Positions 22,054-34,579 of a stretch of 64,000 nucleotides of DNA are shown piece by piece. Location: contig JAQOOI010000079.1 of the NCBI GenBank assembly GCA_028554645.1, positions 2,046,001 to 2,110,000 on the forward strand, read 5' to 3'. The position numbers and the translations under genes were made by a program. Source of the stretch: Omphalotus guepiniiformis. Taxonomy: Eukaryota; Basidiomycota; Agaricomycetes; Agaricales; Omphalotaceae. The first letter of the stretch is position 1; each line of letters begins with the position of its first letter. Below the pieces are notes generated by a model. That model was given only the letters and a program-made list of their open reading frames with translations, did no database searches and was not told the DNA's origin.

Positions 22054-23437
22054 ATGACATCCGAATCAACAAAACTCCACGAACTCCTCCATCTCTATAC
22101 ACCCACCTCACGTATCCTAACCCACCCCTCTCTCCGCCTCAAAGACCTCAAAGCTCTCTCTCTCGTATCAAAAGCATTCAACGAAGCCGTATCGCCATTC
22201 CTATACGCGCGAGTTTACGTCTCGAGTGGCTGGGCTGCCAGGAGAGCTCTCGAGAGCCTATTAGCAGAAGGTACTCGGGGTGCGGGTGCGGGGACGAAAG
22301 CACGTTTCGTTCAATCACTTATAATGATGGCAACAAGGGACTTTCACCCTAGAGAAATAGGCAACACACCCGAGCTTCTCAAGAGAGCTTTACCACTCAT
22401 GACCAACCTCACTTTTCTCTATATCGCCGAACAATGGGAGATGCCAGCGCAGGTCTTTTCTATCCCATCCACGTCTACGACTCCAACTCCATTCCCATTT
22501 CACTTGCGGGATCTACGACTCTACGGAATACACCTCGACGCCGATCTCATCGAATTTCTTGGTAGTCAAGAAGGATCCTTACGATCTCTAACATTCTGGG
22601 ATCCACCTCCCACAGAAGAAACATTCGTCTTACCCGGTACAACTGGTGGGATATTCACCAACGGAGCGAGAAAACTATTCCCTTTCCTCATTCAATACGA
22701 AGGAACAATCCTCCTCGCTTCCGAACTACTCTCCGTCGGTGCACCCTTTATCAACCTCAGCGCAAGTATAGAACCTAAAGAAGACGCGTTGGAGATTGTT
22801 AGGTATATCTTACCGCTTATTGGGGGTGTGGGGAAGACTATAAGGAGTTTGAAGTTGGTTGGTGTACCGAGTGTTGAGTGGGCTTCGGGTGCGGGAGGAG
22901 GAGGAGGAGTGGGGGGACCGGAGTTTAGGGATTTATCAGGTGAAATTATGGGGTATCTTTCGAGGGCGTGTAGAGAGTTGAGGTATATTGGTGTTTTGCC
23001 TATTTCTTGGAAAGATGTACGTTCTCTCTCTCTCTCTCCCTCTCTCATCTCACATCAGATTACTCAACCCTGGGCTCTTATTGCTTAGCGCTCGATGATT
23101 CACAAATCCCTAATCGAAATGCACCATCTCCAAACCCTAGAAGTCTTCATCGACGGATGGCAACCTCTTCCAAACGTGTTTTCGTTGAAAGCAGTTGCAG
23201 CGGAGTTTAGGGTTTATTGTCCGAGTTTAAGGTGAGGTGTTTTCTTTGTCTTTCCATGTCAATGTACGACCAACTGACTTCGCGCCGCCGCCCCGCCGTA
23301 GAGTTATTCTTTTTGATTTTCGGATGAATCAAAGAGTTGTATGGAGTTATGATGCTGGTGAGGGACAGTGGAGGATGAGTGAGGGTAGTGGGGGGAGGTA
23401 TAATTGGGATGATGCGTGGATTGAGGGGGCTGTTTGA
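22054..23437 (+). CDS. F-box-like / leucine-rich hypothetical protein
   Basis: Three exons. Introns lie at 23017-23088 (GTACGT...TTAG) and from about 23232 to 23300 (GTGAGG...GTAG). The protein begins with an F-box-like segment (LKDLKALSLVSKAFNEAVSP followed by LYARV), the form common in the large F-box family of basidiomycetes. There SCF-type ubiquitin ligases use it for substrate choice. Weak leucine-rich stretches follow and a glycine-rich insert (GAGGGGGVGG) sits near residue 285. The C-terminus after splicing reads FFDFRMNQRVVWSYDAGEG and ends with a TGA at 23437. The substrate is unknown. Confidence 0.65.
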
Positions 23438-24097
23438 GTCCGAGTGCGAGGTGCGAGTGGGCGGCAGCGAAGAATAGTGGTGAGAGGTTTGGGGTTTTCT
23501 TGGTATCTGGTTTTTGAGGGCACGGATGGACATGATTTTGAAGTAACCTACAAATGTGTACATTGGCATTGACATACATACAGAATACATCAAATTCAAA
23601 TCAAACCACCCCACACCAATAGCGAAAGGGAATCTCTTCTGCTAAGGAACTTTGAAGACTTGATATTCTAGCATTGTCGACAAGGGCGTTAAGACGATAT
23701 TCGAAGGAGAAGGGGAAGAGGGCCGAGAGAAGCGAAGTGGTGAGAAGTCAATAAATTGGGATATACAGAGGTTGGCGCGACTATCATGCTGCTGCATAGC
23801 GGGATAATGCCCATTTTGGCATATGTCTCCGAAGTCTGGACAGTGAACGTGGTGTCATGACCCTCTCTGTGACCAGTAATCACTTGCGTCTACTTGTTTC
23901 TCAACCATCATGTCGATACGCAATCACAAACGCAAACGCAGTCTCGAGGACACGCCTGTCGACCGACTGTGACTGATCTGTTTTATCTAGAAGAGGATGC
24001 CCGCCCGCATCTAGTTAATCATATAACAAAAGCATTACATTCTTGTATTGTTCGCTTTTCTTCCTCTCTTGTAAATTCAGGAAATGAAACGACTGTC

Positions 24098-24175
24098 TGG
24101 ATCTTCTGGATATATGCGCGTTGGTGGTTAGTTGATGTGCTCTGATGTGCTGAGATGATGTGGGCTGATGTGCGA
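24098..24175 (+). repeat. Direct repeat copy 1 (TGATGTGC-rich)
   Basis: It shares GGATCTTCTG.ATATATGCGCG, TTAGTTGATG.GCTCTGATG and TGATGTGGGCTGATGTGC with copy 2, in the same order and orientation. Confidence 0.7.
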
Positions 24176-24463
24176 GTAGAGGTGCTTGAAGTCGCCAGAG
24201 TAACTTGGAGGGCTAATTCTCATTTCAAAAGGGCGGTACGATGACTATATACATACTACATACAAGGCCTAGGCAAACTCAATCTGCCGTACAACCGAGT
24301 CGTACTTACCCCTACTTACCCTCAAACACGTATGTATCCCGGTGGGTCACCGTTATGGCCACCGTTCCCGGGCCCGCCCGTACCTCGCCGCTCAACGCCC
24401 AGGTACTCAGAACCTCCGAAGCGATGGGCGATGCAATGAGCTGTGATATCGACGTGTTTGAAT

Positions 24464-24546
24464 CTTCCGGATCTTCTGAATATATGCGCGTATGTGATTA
24501 GTTGATGCGCTCTGATGTGCTCTGATGATGTGGGCTGATGTGCTAG
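24464..24546 (+). repeat. Direct repeat copy 2 (TGATGTGC-rich)
   Basis: The second copy, about 365 bp downstream of the first, diverged at scattered bases. Neither copy encodes a recognisable protein. Confidence 0.7.
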
Positions 24547-26505
24547 TGCGGGAGATATACACGCCTGCTAGTGGTGTGTTACATGAACGGATATTGCACC
24601 ACAGTTGGACAGCTAGTGGCAGATGAATACAATTGTACAGCATACAGCTAGTGACTCTCCGAAGCCAGAGTTGAGTGATGCGCTGTATTCGGCCGCAGGT
24701 TTATGATGAGTAAGTACACGGATTCTGGAAGGATTTCCATTGGCCGACCGTTTACTTGACCCGGAAACGACAAGAGAGTGATTGGCTAGTGAGTTCGAGT
24801 GGAAGTTGACGTTGTAATTTGAAGCCCTGGAAGCTTGAGAACGCGACATAATGGACGGGGAGGAACGGGAAGGAGGAGCTGCCAGTGGGTCAATGTCCGA
24901 GGCTTGCGGGGGTGTGTTGCTGTAATCGTATTGGGACCTTTAGTGTCGACGTTGAAACAGAGAGGTAGCGCCGCTTGGAATCCGAGGACCAGCTGTTACC
25001 TACTGCTGTAGGCATTGGCATTGTGGCGAGTATGACTACGACGTAGTGTTGAGAGGTATACAGCATATATACCCAGCTGAGTCTTGGACATGGAAAAAGA
25101 ACGAACTGTAAGAAGGGTCAAGAAGTAACGAATAGAGAATCAATCATGAATGCTGAGTATTTCTATACTTACATACATACATATGTACCCACACGAACCC
25201 ACACATATTTAGTTGGATCAGCCAAGATACGGCACGCTTTTCCTATAGAACGCATAGAAGTCAGAATAGAACTGAAAATATACGGTTACATCATGATCAA
25301 TCCATTACATGAGAACGAAAACAACGCACCCTATAAGAAGACCCTTCAGTGAATCATGATGGGTCAGAAAATGTCGCAGCACATGGGAAGATATATGACA
25401 GAACATGTTGGGGCTTGACAGAGTAGTGGCGTTTATACGGACAGGGCCACGTCGAAGGGTCAAGGCCCCAAGGGGAGCGAAATGAATTGGAAATAGAACA
25501 GGTGGGATGGAAGAGATGGACGTATATGGCTCTACGTGAAGCTGAGGCTGCGGTAATATTAATTTTGAGCGCGGGGCCGTCTGTCCATACAATGAAGAAA
25601 GCCTGATGAATGCTTAAAGCGTTTGAAGGCGAACTTGAAAACCAATGATAAACCAAGGGGTGTAGATGGATGAATCATTCATTCAATTGTGAATGAATAT
25701 CTCAATGGAAACGCATGAGAGAAACGTTGAAACTGAATACACGAATTATTATTGACTTACGGCAAATAGGAACAGAATAGAACCTGATAGAACATACTGA
25801 TTCCTGAACAGAAAGAGAACGAAAGAAAGCGCTGAATTTCAGTGATCATCATCGACAGAATATCATTGACAGATGAGATACCTCCGTGAAACGCTAACAA
25901 GATGTGAAGACATGTTTCTGCGCAAAATGCTCTCTTCGCCACATCTTCTCTGCAAGGAGACCACGGAGACGAACAAGATGGAGAAAATTAAAGCAGTTCC
26001 TGGTAAAGGCCCGCCGCCCTGCCACAGCCTGCCACCAGGGGTTTCCCGGGTATATGCGTAACACCGGCCCTTGCACGTTTTAGGGTACTCTATTGCTTAG
26101 TCATCTATTACTTCAATATTTGAAATTTGTTATGTCCAGCGCGTGATAACTAAATCGAAATCTTATTTCTCTCCTTTTGACCACTACGACGACGGACTTT
26201 CCTGCGACTCTGAAGTGGGAGCGAGGATAACGCGCGTACGTTTTCTAACGAAGAGAAGAGAAAGAAGAGAGTAAAGTAAAGAGAAATTTAGGAAGGAGCG
26301 TGGACGAAGAGTTCAGTTCTCCTTTCTCTTTTTCCTCTGCCGTTTCTCTTTTCAGGTGAGTAAATCACGATTTTGGCACATGTTGGGGAGTGGGTAAAGA
26401 GCTGGCAGAGACTGATTCAATCCATTCTTAGTATTCGCTGATACTCAAAGATATACATTGAAGACACTCGTTCATCCTCACACTCTTTTTTTATATTTGC
26501 TTGCT

Positions 26506-27771
26506 ATGTTTACGCCTCCCCCGTCCCCCTTTCCGTCGCCGCAAGGTGGAATCACCAGCGGTGAAGAAAAAGCTGTGGAGGAGGAGACGACGACGACGAC
26601 AGAGAGGAAAAGTAGATTGGGCCGTCGAACGAAATGGACCGCAGTGTTGATTCCATTCGCGTTGATGCTCACGACGGCCTCGACGCATTATTTCACACAT
26701 CCTGCGATTTTCGATTTCTTTCTTTCACAACCGACAGAGATAAACTGGAAATCGATTGGATCGTTGCATAAACGCCATCCGGATGCTTCTACAGATTCCT
26801 CTTCGGTCATTACCCCGTCCCCGTCCCCATCCCCGACATCAACTATTTTAGACGGTGCAAGTTCTACATCCGCATCAGCAACTGTTGCTGCTACTGCTCA
26901 GCCGATTCCCACTATCCCAGCTTCCGCACCGACACTTCCAACTCCTTTCCCTCAACCATGGGACTCTGACATCTCATTCAACTTCTCGACGCAAAACTGC
27001 TACACATTCTTTCAATCAATGCTCAACGACCAATCCTTCCGATCATGCCGACCATTCTCCCTCCTCCTTCAAAGCTCGAACGTCTTTTCCCAGTCGGAGA
27101 ACAACCTCACACTGATGAATGAGATTGTCTGGGGGACGTGTAACACGACGTTGGGACAGGATCAGTGCGCGAGTAACATGGCCTCGTTTGCGCAGAAGTT
27201 GAAGACGGAGTGTGCGAAGGATCTGAGCGATGAAAATGCTAATGCCGTACAGACATTGATAGGTGAGTGAAATCTTTCATTCTCCCTATTGTTCCGTAAC
27301 TAATTATCCTCTTTAGGCCTAGAAACGTACACAGTAATGTCTACGACCGCCTGCCTTTCAGACCCAACAACAAACACCTACTGTTTCCTCAACGCATTAC
27401 ACAACACCAACCCCTCGGACCTCTACTACTACCAACTCCCTCTCGGTATTTCAGTACCCACAACGAGTGTACCGACGTGCTCCGCATGTACGAAGAATCT
27501 CCTCGGGGTGTACGTCAACGCTTTACAGAGCGACTCGAGTGGGAACGGAACCGACACGCTATCAGCACTCGCGAGTGTTTATTCCGCGGCTGAACAGCTC
27601 GCGGTAGGTACGTGCGGGCAGAATTACGCGCTCCCTGTGACGTCGGCTGTGGCGTCAAACAGGAGTAATGCGGTGCGGGCGTTGAGGGAAGGGAGGAGGA
27701 CGTTAGTAGGCGTCGTACTTGGCTTGGGAATTGGTTGGTGGATAGGAGGATGGGGTTTGAGTTTGAGTTGA
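26506..27771 (+). CDS. DUF7729-type membrane-anchored glycoprotein
   Basis: The start is the ATG at 26506 (MFTPPPSP); an earlier in-frame TTG is not a credible start. One intron at 27263-27316 joins the exons in the glycine of IG|LETYTV. The protein has a proline/serine cytoplasmic start, a transmembrane segment (TAVLIPFALMLTTASTHYF) and a Ser/Thr/Pro linker. A cysteine-patterned domain follows (NCYTFFQSML, SFRSCRPFSLLL, WGTCNTTLGQDQC, CSACTKNL). A C-terminal hydrophobic GVVLGLGIGWWIGGWGLSL could be a second membrane anchor or GPI signal. This fits the fungal DUF7729 family of unknown function. Several N-glycosylation sequons fit a cell-surface protein. Confidence 0.8.
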
Positions 27772-28704
27772 GTTTTGAGGTCGAGTTGAGATTGTTTTGA
27801 GGTCGAGTTTGGATTTGTGATACGTTGGGACGTTGCGTTGTCTTCCCTTCTGTTTCCCCTCTCCCCGTTTCCTTTTTACTTTTGGGATCAAGAAACGATG
27901 GACTCATCATATCTTCCGATAGCCCCTTGGTACCTTGCTTGCACACACACGTTGTTTGATTGATCAAAGCTCCTCTTCTCTTCGTTTTCCCTCCATCTTT
28001 ACCGCCAGGCACCTTTGTGTCCCCCCTATCTCTTGTTTGTTGACGCCTTCTTTTCTTCCGCCCGTTCAGTGCGGTCATCCTTGTAGGGCCGTTTGGCTAC
28101 GTGTACCTTTTTCATTTTCTTGCTGACTCGCGCTTTGTTTTTGTTTTTTTTCTTGTTTGGGTTCTTGATTTTTTGGGTAACACCTATGCTGTATGTTGTG
28201 CTCGACTCGCGTCGAAGCCTAGCTTCTTTTTACTTTAGGTTCCGTCGGAGGGTGTGGCGGCAAGAAATGTTTGAAGGAAAGGAAATTTCTTTACTCAGTT
28301 GTTGCTGTTGTCAGTATCCTTTTCGTTGTTGGTTCTTAAATAGCATTGCATATACACACACAACTGCCTTCCTTCCTTCCTTCCTTCTTGATCCTTCACA
28401 TTCAAATCTGGTGTTCCTTTTTTATTTTCTGGGCTTATTGAAGGTGGTGTTTTACTATGTTTCGAAAAAAATCTTATTTACTACTCACAGTTGAATAATG
28501 TTGTCTAAACTTCACATTTGTTTTAAATTATATTTCCATCAAGTTTCTTTCTATAACTTATTGGACTGATTGAATTGGATTGAACATGGGAATTGCAGAT
28601 ATCTGTGGAAATATCCAACTGCTTACAATCTGTAAAACAGTGCTAGTATTACAAAGATACAAAAACTCTCTCAAAAAACCTTCATCATTGAATATTCTCC
28701 TCAT
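27772..28704. other. Intergenic between DUF7729 and NLR1 (convergent 3' ends)
   Basis: No gene was seen. T-rich sequence at 28130-28180 and a (CCTT)n run at about 28368-28388 are the only notable features. Confidence 0.5.
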
Positions 28705-31700
28705 CTAACAAATCATGTCATCTACTCTTATCATCAGACATGAACACACATACAGGAGACTTGCATTACTTACCATTGTCACCATGCTTTGCACCTGATA
28801 TTCAAGCAGGAGCTGCACCACTGAATCAGACCCTCTCCAAGCAGCTGCTTGCAGGGCATTTCCAAAACAACCACCCTGAGCATTCACATCTGCACCTGCT
28901 GCCAACAGAAGCTGCACCACTGAATCAGATGCTCTCCAAGCAGCTGCTTGCAGGGCATTTCCAAGTTTACCACCTTGAGCATTCACAACTGCACCTGCTG
29001 CCAACAGAAGCAGCCCCACTGAATGAGATCCTCTCCAAGCAGCTGCTTGCAGGGCATTTCCATGATGACCACCCTGAGCATTCACATCTGCACCTGCTGA
29101 CAACAGAAGCTGCACCACTGAATCAGATCCATTCACAGCAGCTGCTTGCAGGGCATTTCCAAGAGGACCACCCTGAGCATTCACATCTGCACCTGCTGAC
29201 AGCAGAAGCTGCACCACTGAATGAGATCTTCTTGCAGCAGCTGCTTGCAGGGCATTTCCAAGTTTACCACCCTGAGCATTCACATCTGCACCTAATTCCA
29301 GCAGAAGCTGCACCACTGAATCAGATCCTCCTACAGCAGCTGCTTGCAGGGCATTTCCATAATGACCACCCTGAGCATTCACATCTGCATCTGCTGCCAA
29401 CAGAAGCTGCACCACTGAATCATATCCGTTCACAGCAGCTGCTTGCAGGGCATTTCCATAATGACCACCCTGAGCATTCACACCTGCACCTAATTCCAGC
29501 AGAAGCTGCACCACTGAATCATATCTGTTCACAGCAGCTGCTTGCAGGGCATTTCCATAATGACCACCCTGAGCATTCACATCTGCATCTGCTGAGAGCA
29601 GAAGCTGCACCACTGAATCAGATCCTCTCCAAGCAGCTGCTTGCAGGGCATTTCCATTGTAACCACCCTGAGCATTTACATCTGCACCTGCTGAGAGCAG
29701 AAGCTGCACCACTGAATCAGATCCTCCTACAGCAGCTGCTTGCAGGGCATTTCCATTGTAACCACCCTGAGCATTCACAACTGCACCTGCTGACAGCAGA
29801 AGCTGCACCACTGAATCAGATCCTCCTACAGCAGCTGCTTGCAGGGCATTTCCATAGTAACCACCCTGAGCATTCACATTGGCACCTGCTGACAGCAGAA
29901 GCTTCACCACTAAATCAGACCCTTTCACAGCAGCTGCTTGCAGGGCATTTCCATAGTAACCACCCTGAGTGTTCACATCTGCACCTGCTGACAGCAGAAG
30001 CTGCACTACTGAATAATGACCTTCACTAGCAGCTGCTTTCAGGGCATTTCCATAACAACCACCCTGAGCATTCACATCTGCACCTGCTGACAGCAGAAGC
30101 TGCACTACTGGATAATGACCTCTCCAAGCAGCTGCGTTCAGGGCATTTCCATAACAACCACCCTGAGCATTCACATCTGCACCTGCTGACAGCAGAAGCT
30201 GCACCACTGAATCAGATCCTTCCACAGCAGCTGCTTGCAGGGCATTTCCAAATACACCACCCTGAGCATTCACATCTGCACCTGCTGACAGCAGAAGCTG
30301 CACCACTGAATCAGATCCTCTCCAAGCAGCTGCTTGCAGGGCATTTCCATTGTAACCACCCTGAGCATTTACATCTGCACCTGCTGAGAGCAGAAGCTGC
30401 ACCACTGAATCAGATCCTTCCACAGCAGCTGCTTGCAGGGCATTTCCAAATACACCACCCTGAGCATTCACATCTGCACCTGCTGACAGCAGAAGCTGCA
30501 CCACTGAATCAGGTCCATTCACAGCAGCTGCTTGCAGGGCATTTCCATTGGAACCACCCTGAGCATTCACATCTGCATCTGCTGAGAGCAGAAGCTGCAC
30601 TACTGAATAATGACCTCCCCAAGCAGCTGCTTTCAGGGCATTTCCATAACAACCACCCTGAGCATTCACATCTGCACCTGCTGACAGCAGAAGCTGCACC
30701 ACTGAATCAGATCCTTCCACAGCAGCTGCTTGCAGGGCATTTCCAAATACACCACCCTGAGCATTCACATCTGCACCTGCTGACAGCAGAAGCTGCTCCA
30801 CTGAATCAGATCCTTTCACAGCAGCTGCTTGCAGGGCATTTCCAAGTTCACCACCCTGAGCATTCACATCTACTCTCTCCCTCAATAATTCTTGCACAAC
30901 ATACTCTAATCCACAACTGGCTGCATAATATAGTGGTGATTGCACATCTGACCTCAAAAAGTCTTCTTTGATTCCTTCTGCATCAGGCTGAGTGATCTTC
31001 AACCAATGCCAACATAATGGCTCCTTGATTACACTAATGCTCTGATTTAGCATTCCATTACCCATATGTTTCAGCACTTTCTCATGAGCATGCCAGTTTG
31101 ATGCCACATATTTTATCAAGGGAAATGCATCAAGAAATAGCATCTCCTTTGTGGGTGATGCCTGTGTATGCTCCGTTTCACTGCAATAATACAGAAGATA
31201 TGTGAGACATGTTTCAGTAATGGCCTTCTGTGCCAACTGATCATTGATCTGAAAGAACAATGGAGGCTTCACATTGTAGTTGCAGCTCAAAAATTCCTTT
31301 ACAGAATGATGAGCCAGTTGCACAACTTCTGTTACTGATACAGTGACTAGCACAGAGCCAACAATCTTATGAAGGCTTTGCTCAAGGTCATTCTGTCTGT
31401 CCTCCGGATTGAATTTCTTTTCTTCCAAGTCCACTGCCAATATCTCCTTGCATTGCTTGACAGTCAATGGTTCAAATGAAAATGTCAACCATTGAAGCAG
31501 AAGCTTGGCATCATCTTGATGGTCATTATCAATGTCATCAAGCTCCTTGATGTATGTCTTGTCCAATGTGTCTGGAAGATTTTTCAACTTCTTGTTTACT
31601 GCTTTTTGTGTACCACACTTTCTGATTGTTGTCAATTGGCAGTCAACCCAACGGAATCTATTATTCCATATATGCATCCATTAGCATTACAAACCAATGA

Positions 31701-32851
31701 CAATATAACTTACTGTCCATCTGCATCTTGTAACAAGCTATTCTTGATTTTTTCAGTGAGCTCTGGTTTACCTCTGACCACTGGCATGTCCTTGATTGCT
31801 GAATCAAGGTATGTACTGATATCCAAGTTTGCCATCTCTGATTCTAGTGGAAGAGTAGAAATATGCTCCTGGGAAGGAGCTGAATGTCGGCTGGTGATGA
31901 GAATGTGAATATTGCCTAGTTTCAGCAGCCTTAGTGTGAATGTCACCACCTTAGACTGCTGAGTCTCATTGACCTCATCCAAGGCATCCAGGACAATGTA
32001 TACAGGAACTCTGCTTGACCTTGCTTCAAGCAAAGCAGGAAGAAGAGCCTCAAGATCTGAAATAGAGAGATCTTGAATTGCACTATTTTTTTTCTTCATG
32101 TGCAGATCCTTCAACTTGGAAGGCACTTCATAGGCAAGTACAGTAGCTTGAGCAATCAATGACAATAGAAGACCTCAATAGCTTTGCTTCACTTCAGCAC
32201 GTGAATCAAAGTAGTGAAAAAGCAACATGAGATCTTGGGTAGATGAACACTCTTTGTCAAACATGTCAATGACATGAGTGCTAAAGGTATACTTTTAGAT
32301 GCAACATAACTGATGGCAGTGGGATAATGTCCTACCTTAAGAATGTTTTGCCAGAGCCAGCTTGAAACAGTTATTATTAGTAGATGCAAGACACTGTAAA
32401 GTCTATAGTGAGTTACCTTTTCCTTGTAGCCATAACAATCCTTTGTTCTGCTTCCAGTTGATAAATCTTGCATCAGCAAAGAGCCAATCACCAGTTCCTG
32501 GTTGTATAGCATCTCTGGCAGCATTGAAATTGGTGGCTGGGTTTGGTGCTTTGAGCCATTGCAGAAGCTCATATTTTGAATCAGTTGCTGAGTAGTATTA
32601 GTTATTGAACACCTGTATATTAATGAAAATGGACATACAGTTGACTGTGATGTAGAGATCATGACCAGCAGCCAGAATCTGACTGTTGCTGACTGTGAAA
32701 TTGGAGCTTCTGTGAAACAAATCCACCCTAGATATCGAAGTGAGTAGTTTTTTGATGACTAATGTATCATTGCACGCCTGTTTCCTCCAGGTCCACTGTC
32801 TGAGCTTTCCATGAGCGTGAGTTTGAGTGCTTGTACAAATCTTTCTTCCAT
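28705..32851 (-). pseudogene. NACHT-ankyrin STAND protein NLR1, in-frame TGA in the NACHT domain
   Basis: An NLR-like signalling ATPase of the kind fungi use in non-self recognition. The likely start is the ATG at 32851 (MEERFVQALKL). After two introns it shows an N-terminal linker (FHRSSNFTVSNSQILAAG) and YELLQWLKAPNP, then Walker A GKAGSGKTFL made by splicing. FHYFDSRAEVKQSY comes next, then Walker B (VYIVLDALDE) and ILITSRH. The post-NACHT helical region FRWVDCQL...LPDTLDKTY follows, then 21 ankyrin repeats of 33 residues and a short tail. TGA at 32175-32177 lies between Walker A and B; the paralogue NLR2 has CAA (Q) there. The ankyrin part downstream is open for 990 codons. The last residues (after LLLEYQ) differ from NLR2 through a 2-nt shift. 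A short Walker A product and a separate ankyrin product remain possible. Confidence 0.85.
28789..30867 (-). repeat. 21-unit, 99-bp tandem ankyrin array of NLR1
   Basis: The units are uninterrupted and all exactly 33 codons. The consensus is V-N-A-Q-G-G-x-x-G-N-A-L-Q-A-A-A-x-x-G, then x-x-x-V-V-Q-L-L-L-x-x-x-A-D. Units 2, 5 and 7 encode identical peptides. Variation concentrates at positions 7-8, 17-18, 20-22 and 29-31. Confidence 0.95.
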
Positions 32852-34570
32852 GTATATATATGGTCAATTCATCTGGGAACAGCAGTATATGCAGGGCAAG
32901 GGTGACTTTACCTGTGAATGTTGCTGAGGATATAATGAGAGTAGGAAAGAAAGAGAGAGATGGTTCCGATGTGGCCGTTGTCAGACTCAACAGCTTCTTG
33001 TCATGTGTCAAGATGCAAATCAGAATGCACAGCAAGGCGATCTCCGACAACAAAGAACACACTTCCGAACTTGTGAAGCGTAACTTGATACAAAGTATGT
33101 AAACAGCTGGTACACAGCCAGTCCATATACAAGCTCATACAAGATAAAAATGTAATGTACATGTACCTCATCTCAACAAATGCAATCTGAGGTTCAGGGA
33201 GCTTGCGCGTACAATGACCCATCGAACCTAATGGCGCCTATGCTGTCGCACTTTTCATCACGATCAATCATAGATATCGATCCTCTCACACGAAGTCTTC
33301 TCATCGCTCCTCACCGAGATGACTCGTTCTCATGCGCATTCCCACTAGTGCATTCCCCCCTCACAACGAGCAAACCTCCCCGACTCCTTCTACCAGTACC
33401 ACTGTCTACCACATGAGATCAAACAATATTCCACCAGGGACAGCGTGAAATGAACTCGTAACAAAAGTCTTCTTGATCGTGTCCTAAATACAATGTAATG
33501 GCACAGTGAGCAAAGACAGCACTTCAAGGAAACAAGAAGACTCACTTCCTATGACAATACTACCGCACCCTAATGCTCAGCAACACTCAAAGAACGTCCT
33601 CCGCTGATACACTTTCTGAAAACACTTATCCCTTCTAAGATATGCAGAACGTGCATAGTGAACGCGCTTGATTGTCCAGGGTCCCAGGAGTGTTTTTGCT
33701 TAACCCCCTCCCACCACTGCTTCTACTACCCGAGAGAAAATGAGAAAATGAAATGCCTGCAAAAAAGTCAAGACAAGTAAGTTGCTGATGAGGGAACCGA
33801 GGCCGGTGTTCGTAGGACCAGTGGATATTACTTGCTATGCACGGGATATTTGGGATACGTTAAAGAAAGACGAATCAAAGGATGAGGATGAGTGAGAGAG
33901 GTAGACGTGGTTGTGGTATAACCGTAACAACGCACGGCATGCGTATGGCAACAAAAACGTCAAGACGAGCTCAAGTATTAGCTATCGAATCATGAGCGTT
34001 TGGAATGTTGAATAGTGAAGATTTGTATACCTTAACGGCACCCGAGCCCCAAGGCAGAGCGAAGGTTGATTAAATGTACTTCTGAACCATCCATCGAGTA
34101 CGTGCGCAAAGATGGATCTACTATACAGGCATTCAGTACGACATCGATTATTATGCAATTTAGACAAAGCACTTACTCTAAAGTTGAAAGCACAGGCTCA
34201 GAGGTACCCTGACATGGGTTCCTTCCGAAAAGCATAAAGATGCGTAGCCTGCTAACGCATACCGATTGAGGTGAACGCCGAGAGGAGACCCGTAACGAAA
34301 GAGTGTCGTTCACCAGAAAACGCTATCTGCAGTAGAAATGCACAAGATTCTTAGTCGTAGAAGGTCGTGGATTAAGACCGCATACAAGTTCAATCCGTTT
34401 AAGCGCCGAACTGGTCGACGCACGGACCAATGCCAATGACAACGATCATAAGCAACACGCTCGCCCGCGCTTTTCAGTGTTCTCTACGCCGTACGAGTGT
34501 TAAATTCATTCAGTATCAATCATGTTTTTGACAAAGAAATACTGGTTTCTGGCTCATGCCTGATTCTCGA
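32852..34570. other. Upstream region of NLR1, homologous to 44.0-45.0 kb
   Basis: No gene was supported. Several stretches match the region upstream of NLR2 in order, for example around 33255-33380 with 44370-44480, and around 34030-34190 with 44800-44960. The promoter was therefore duplicated together with the receptor gene. Confidence 0.6.
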
Positions 34571-34579
34571 GCTGGGCGT

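Larger units (their letters stand above)
23438..26505. other. Gene-poor 3-kb interval
   Basis: No gene could be supported. It contains a dispersed direct repeat (separate entries) and short CATA runs near 25165. A minus-strand ATG frame at 24613-24849 (78 codons, serine/asparagine-rich) has no recognisable feature. From 26240 onward a purine- then pyrimidine-rich tract precedes the DUF7729 gene and probably belongs to its promoter and 5' UTR. Confidence 0.5.

Noticed and set aside
26458..26505. Upstream extension of the DUF7729 protein
   Set aside because: The extension would start at TTG; the first ATG in frame is 26506.
28740..30029. Long plus-strand open frame (429 codons) across the NLR1 ankyrin array
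   Set aside because: It is the antisense of 33-codon repeats with no stops in that phase, giving a periodic HPEHSHLHLL peptide. It is a by-product of repeat composition, as are similar frames at 15224-15589 and 40379-40660.
28789..30867. Tandem repeat array considered as CRISPR
   Set aside because: The period is 99 bp, units are coding ankyrin repeats without spacers, and the genome is fungal.
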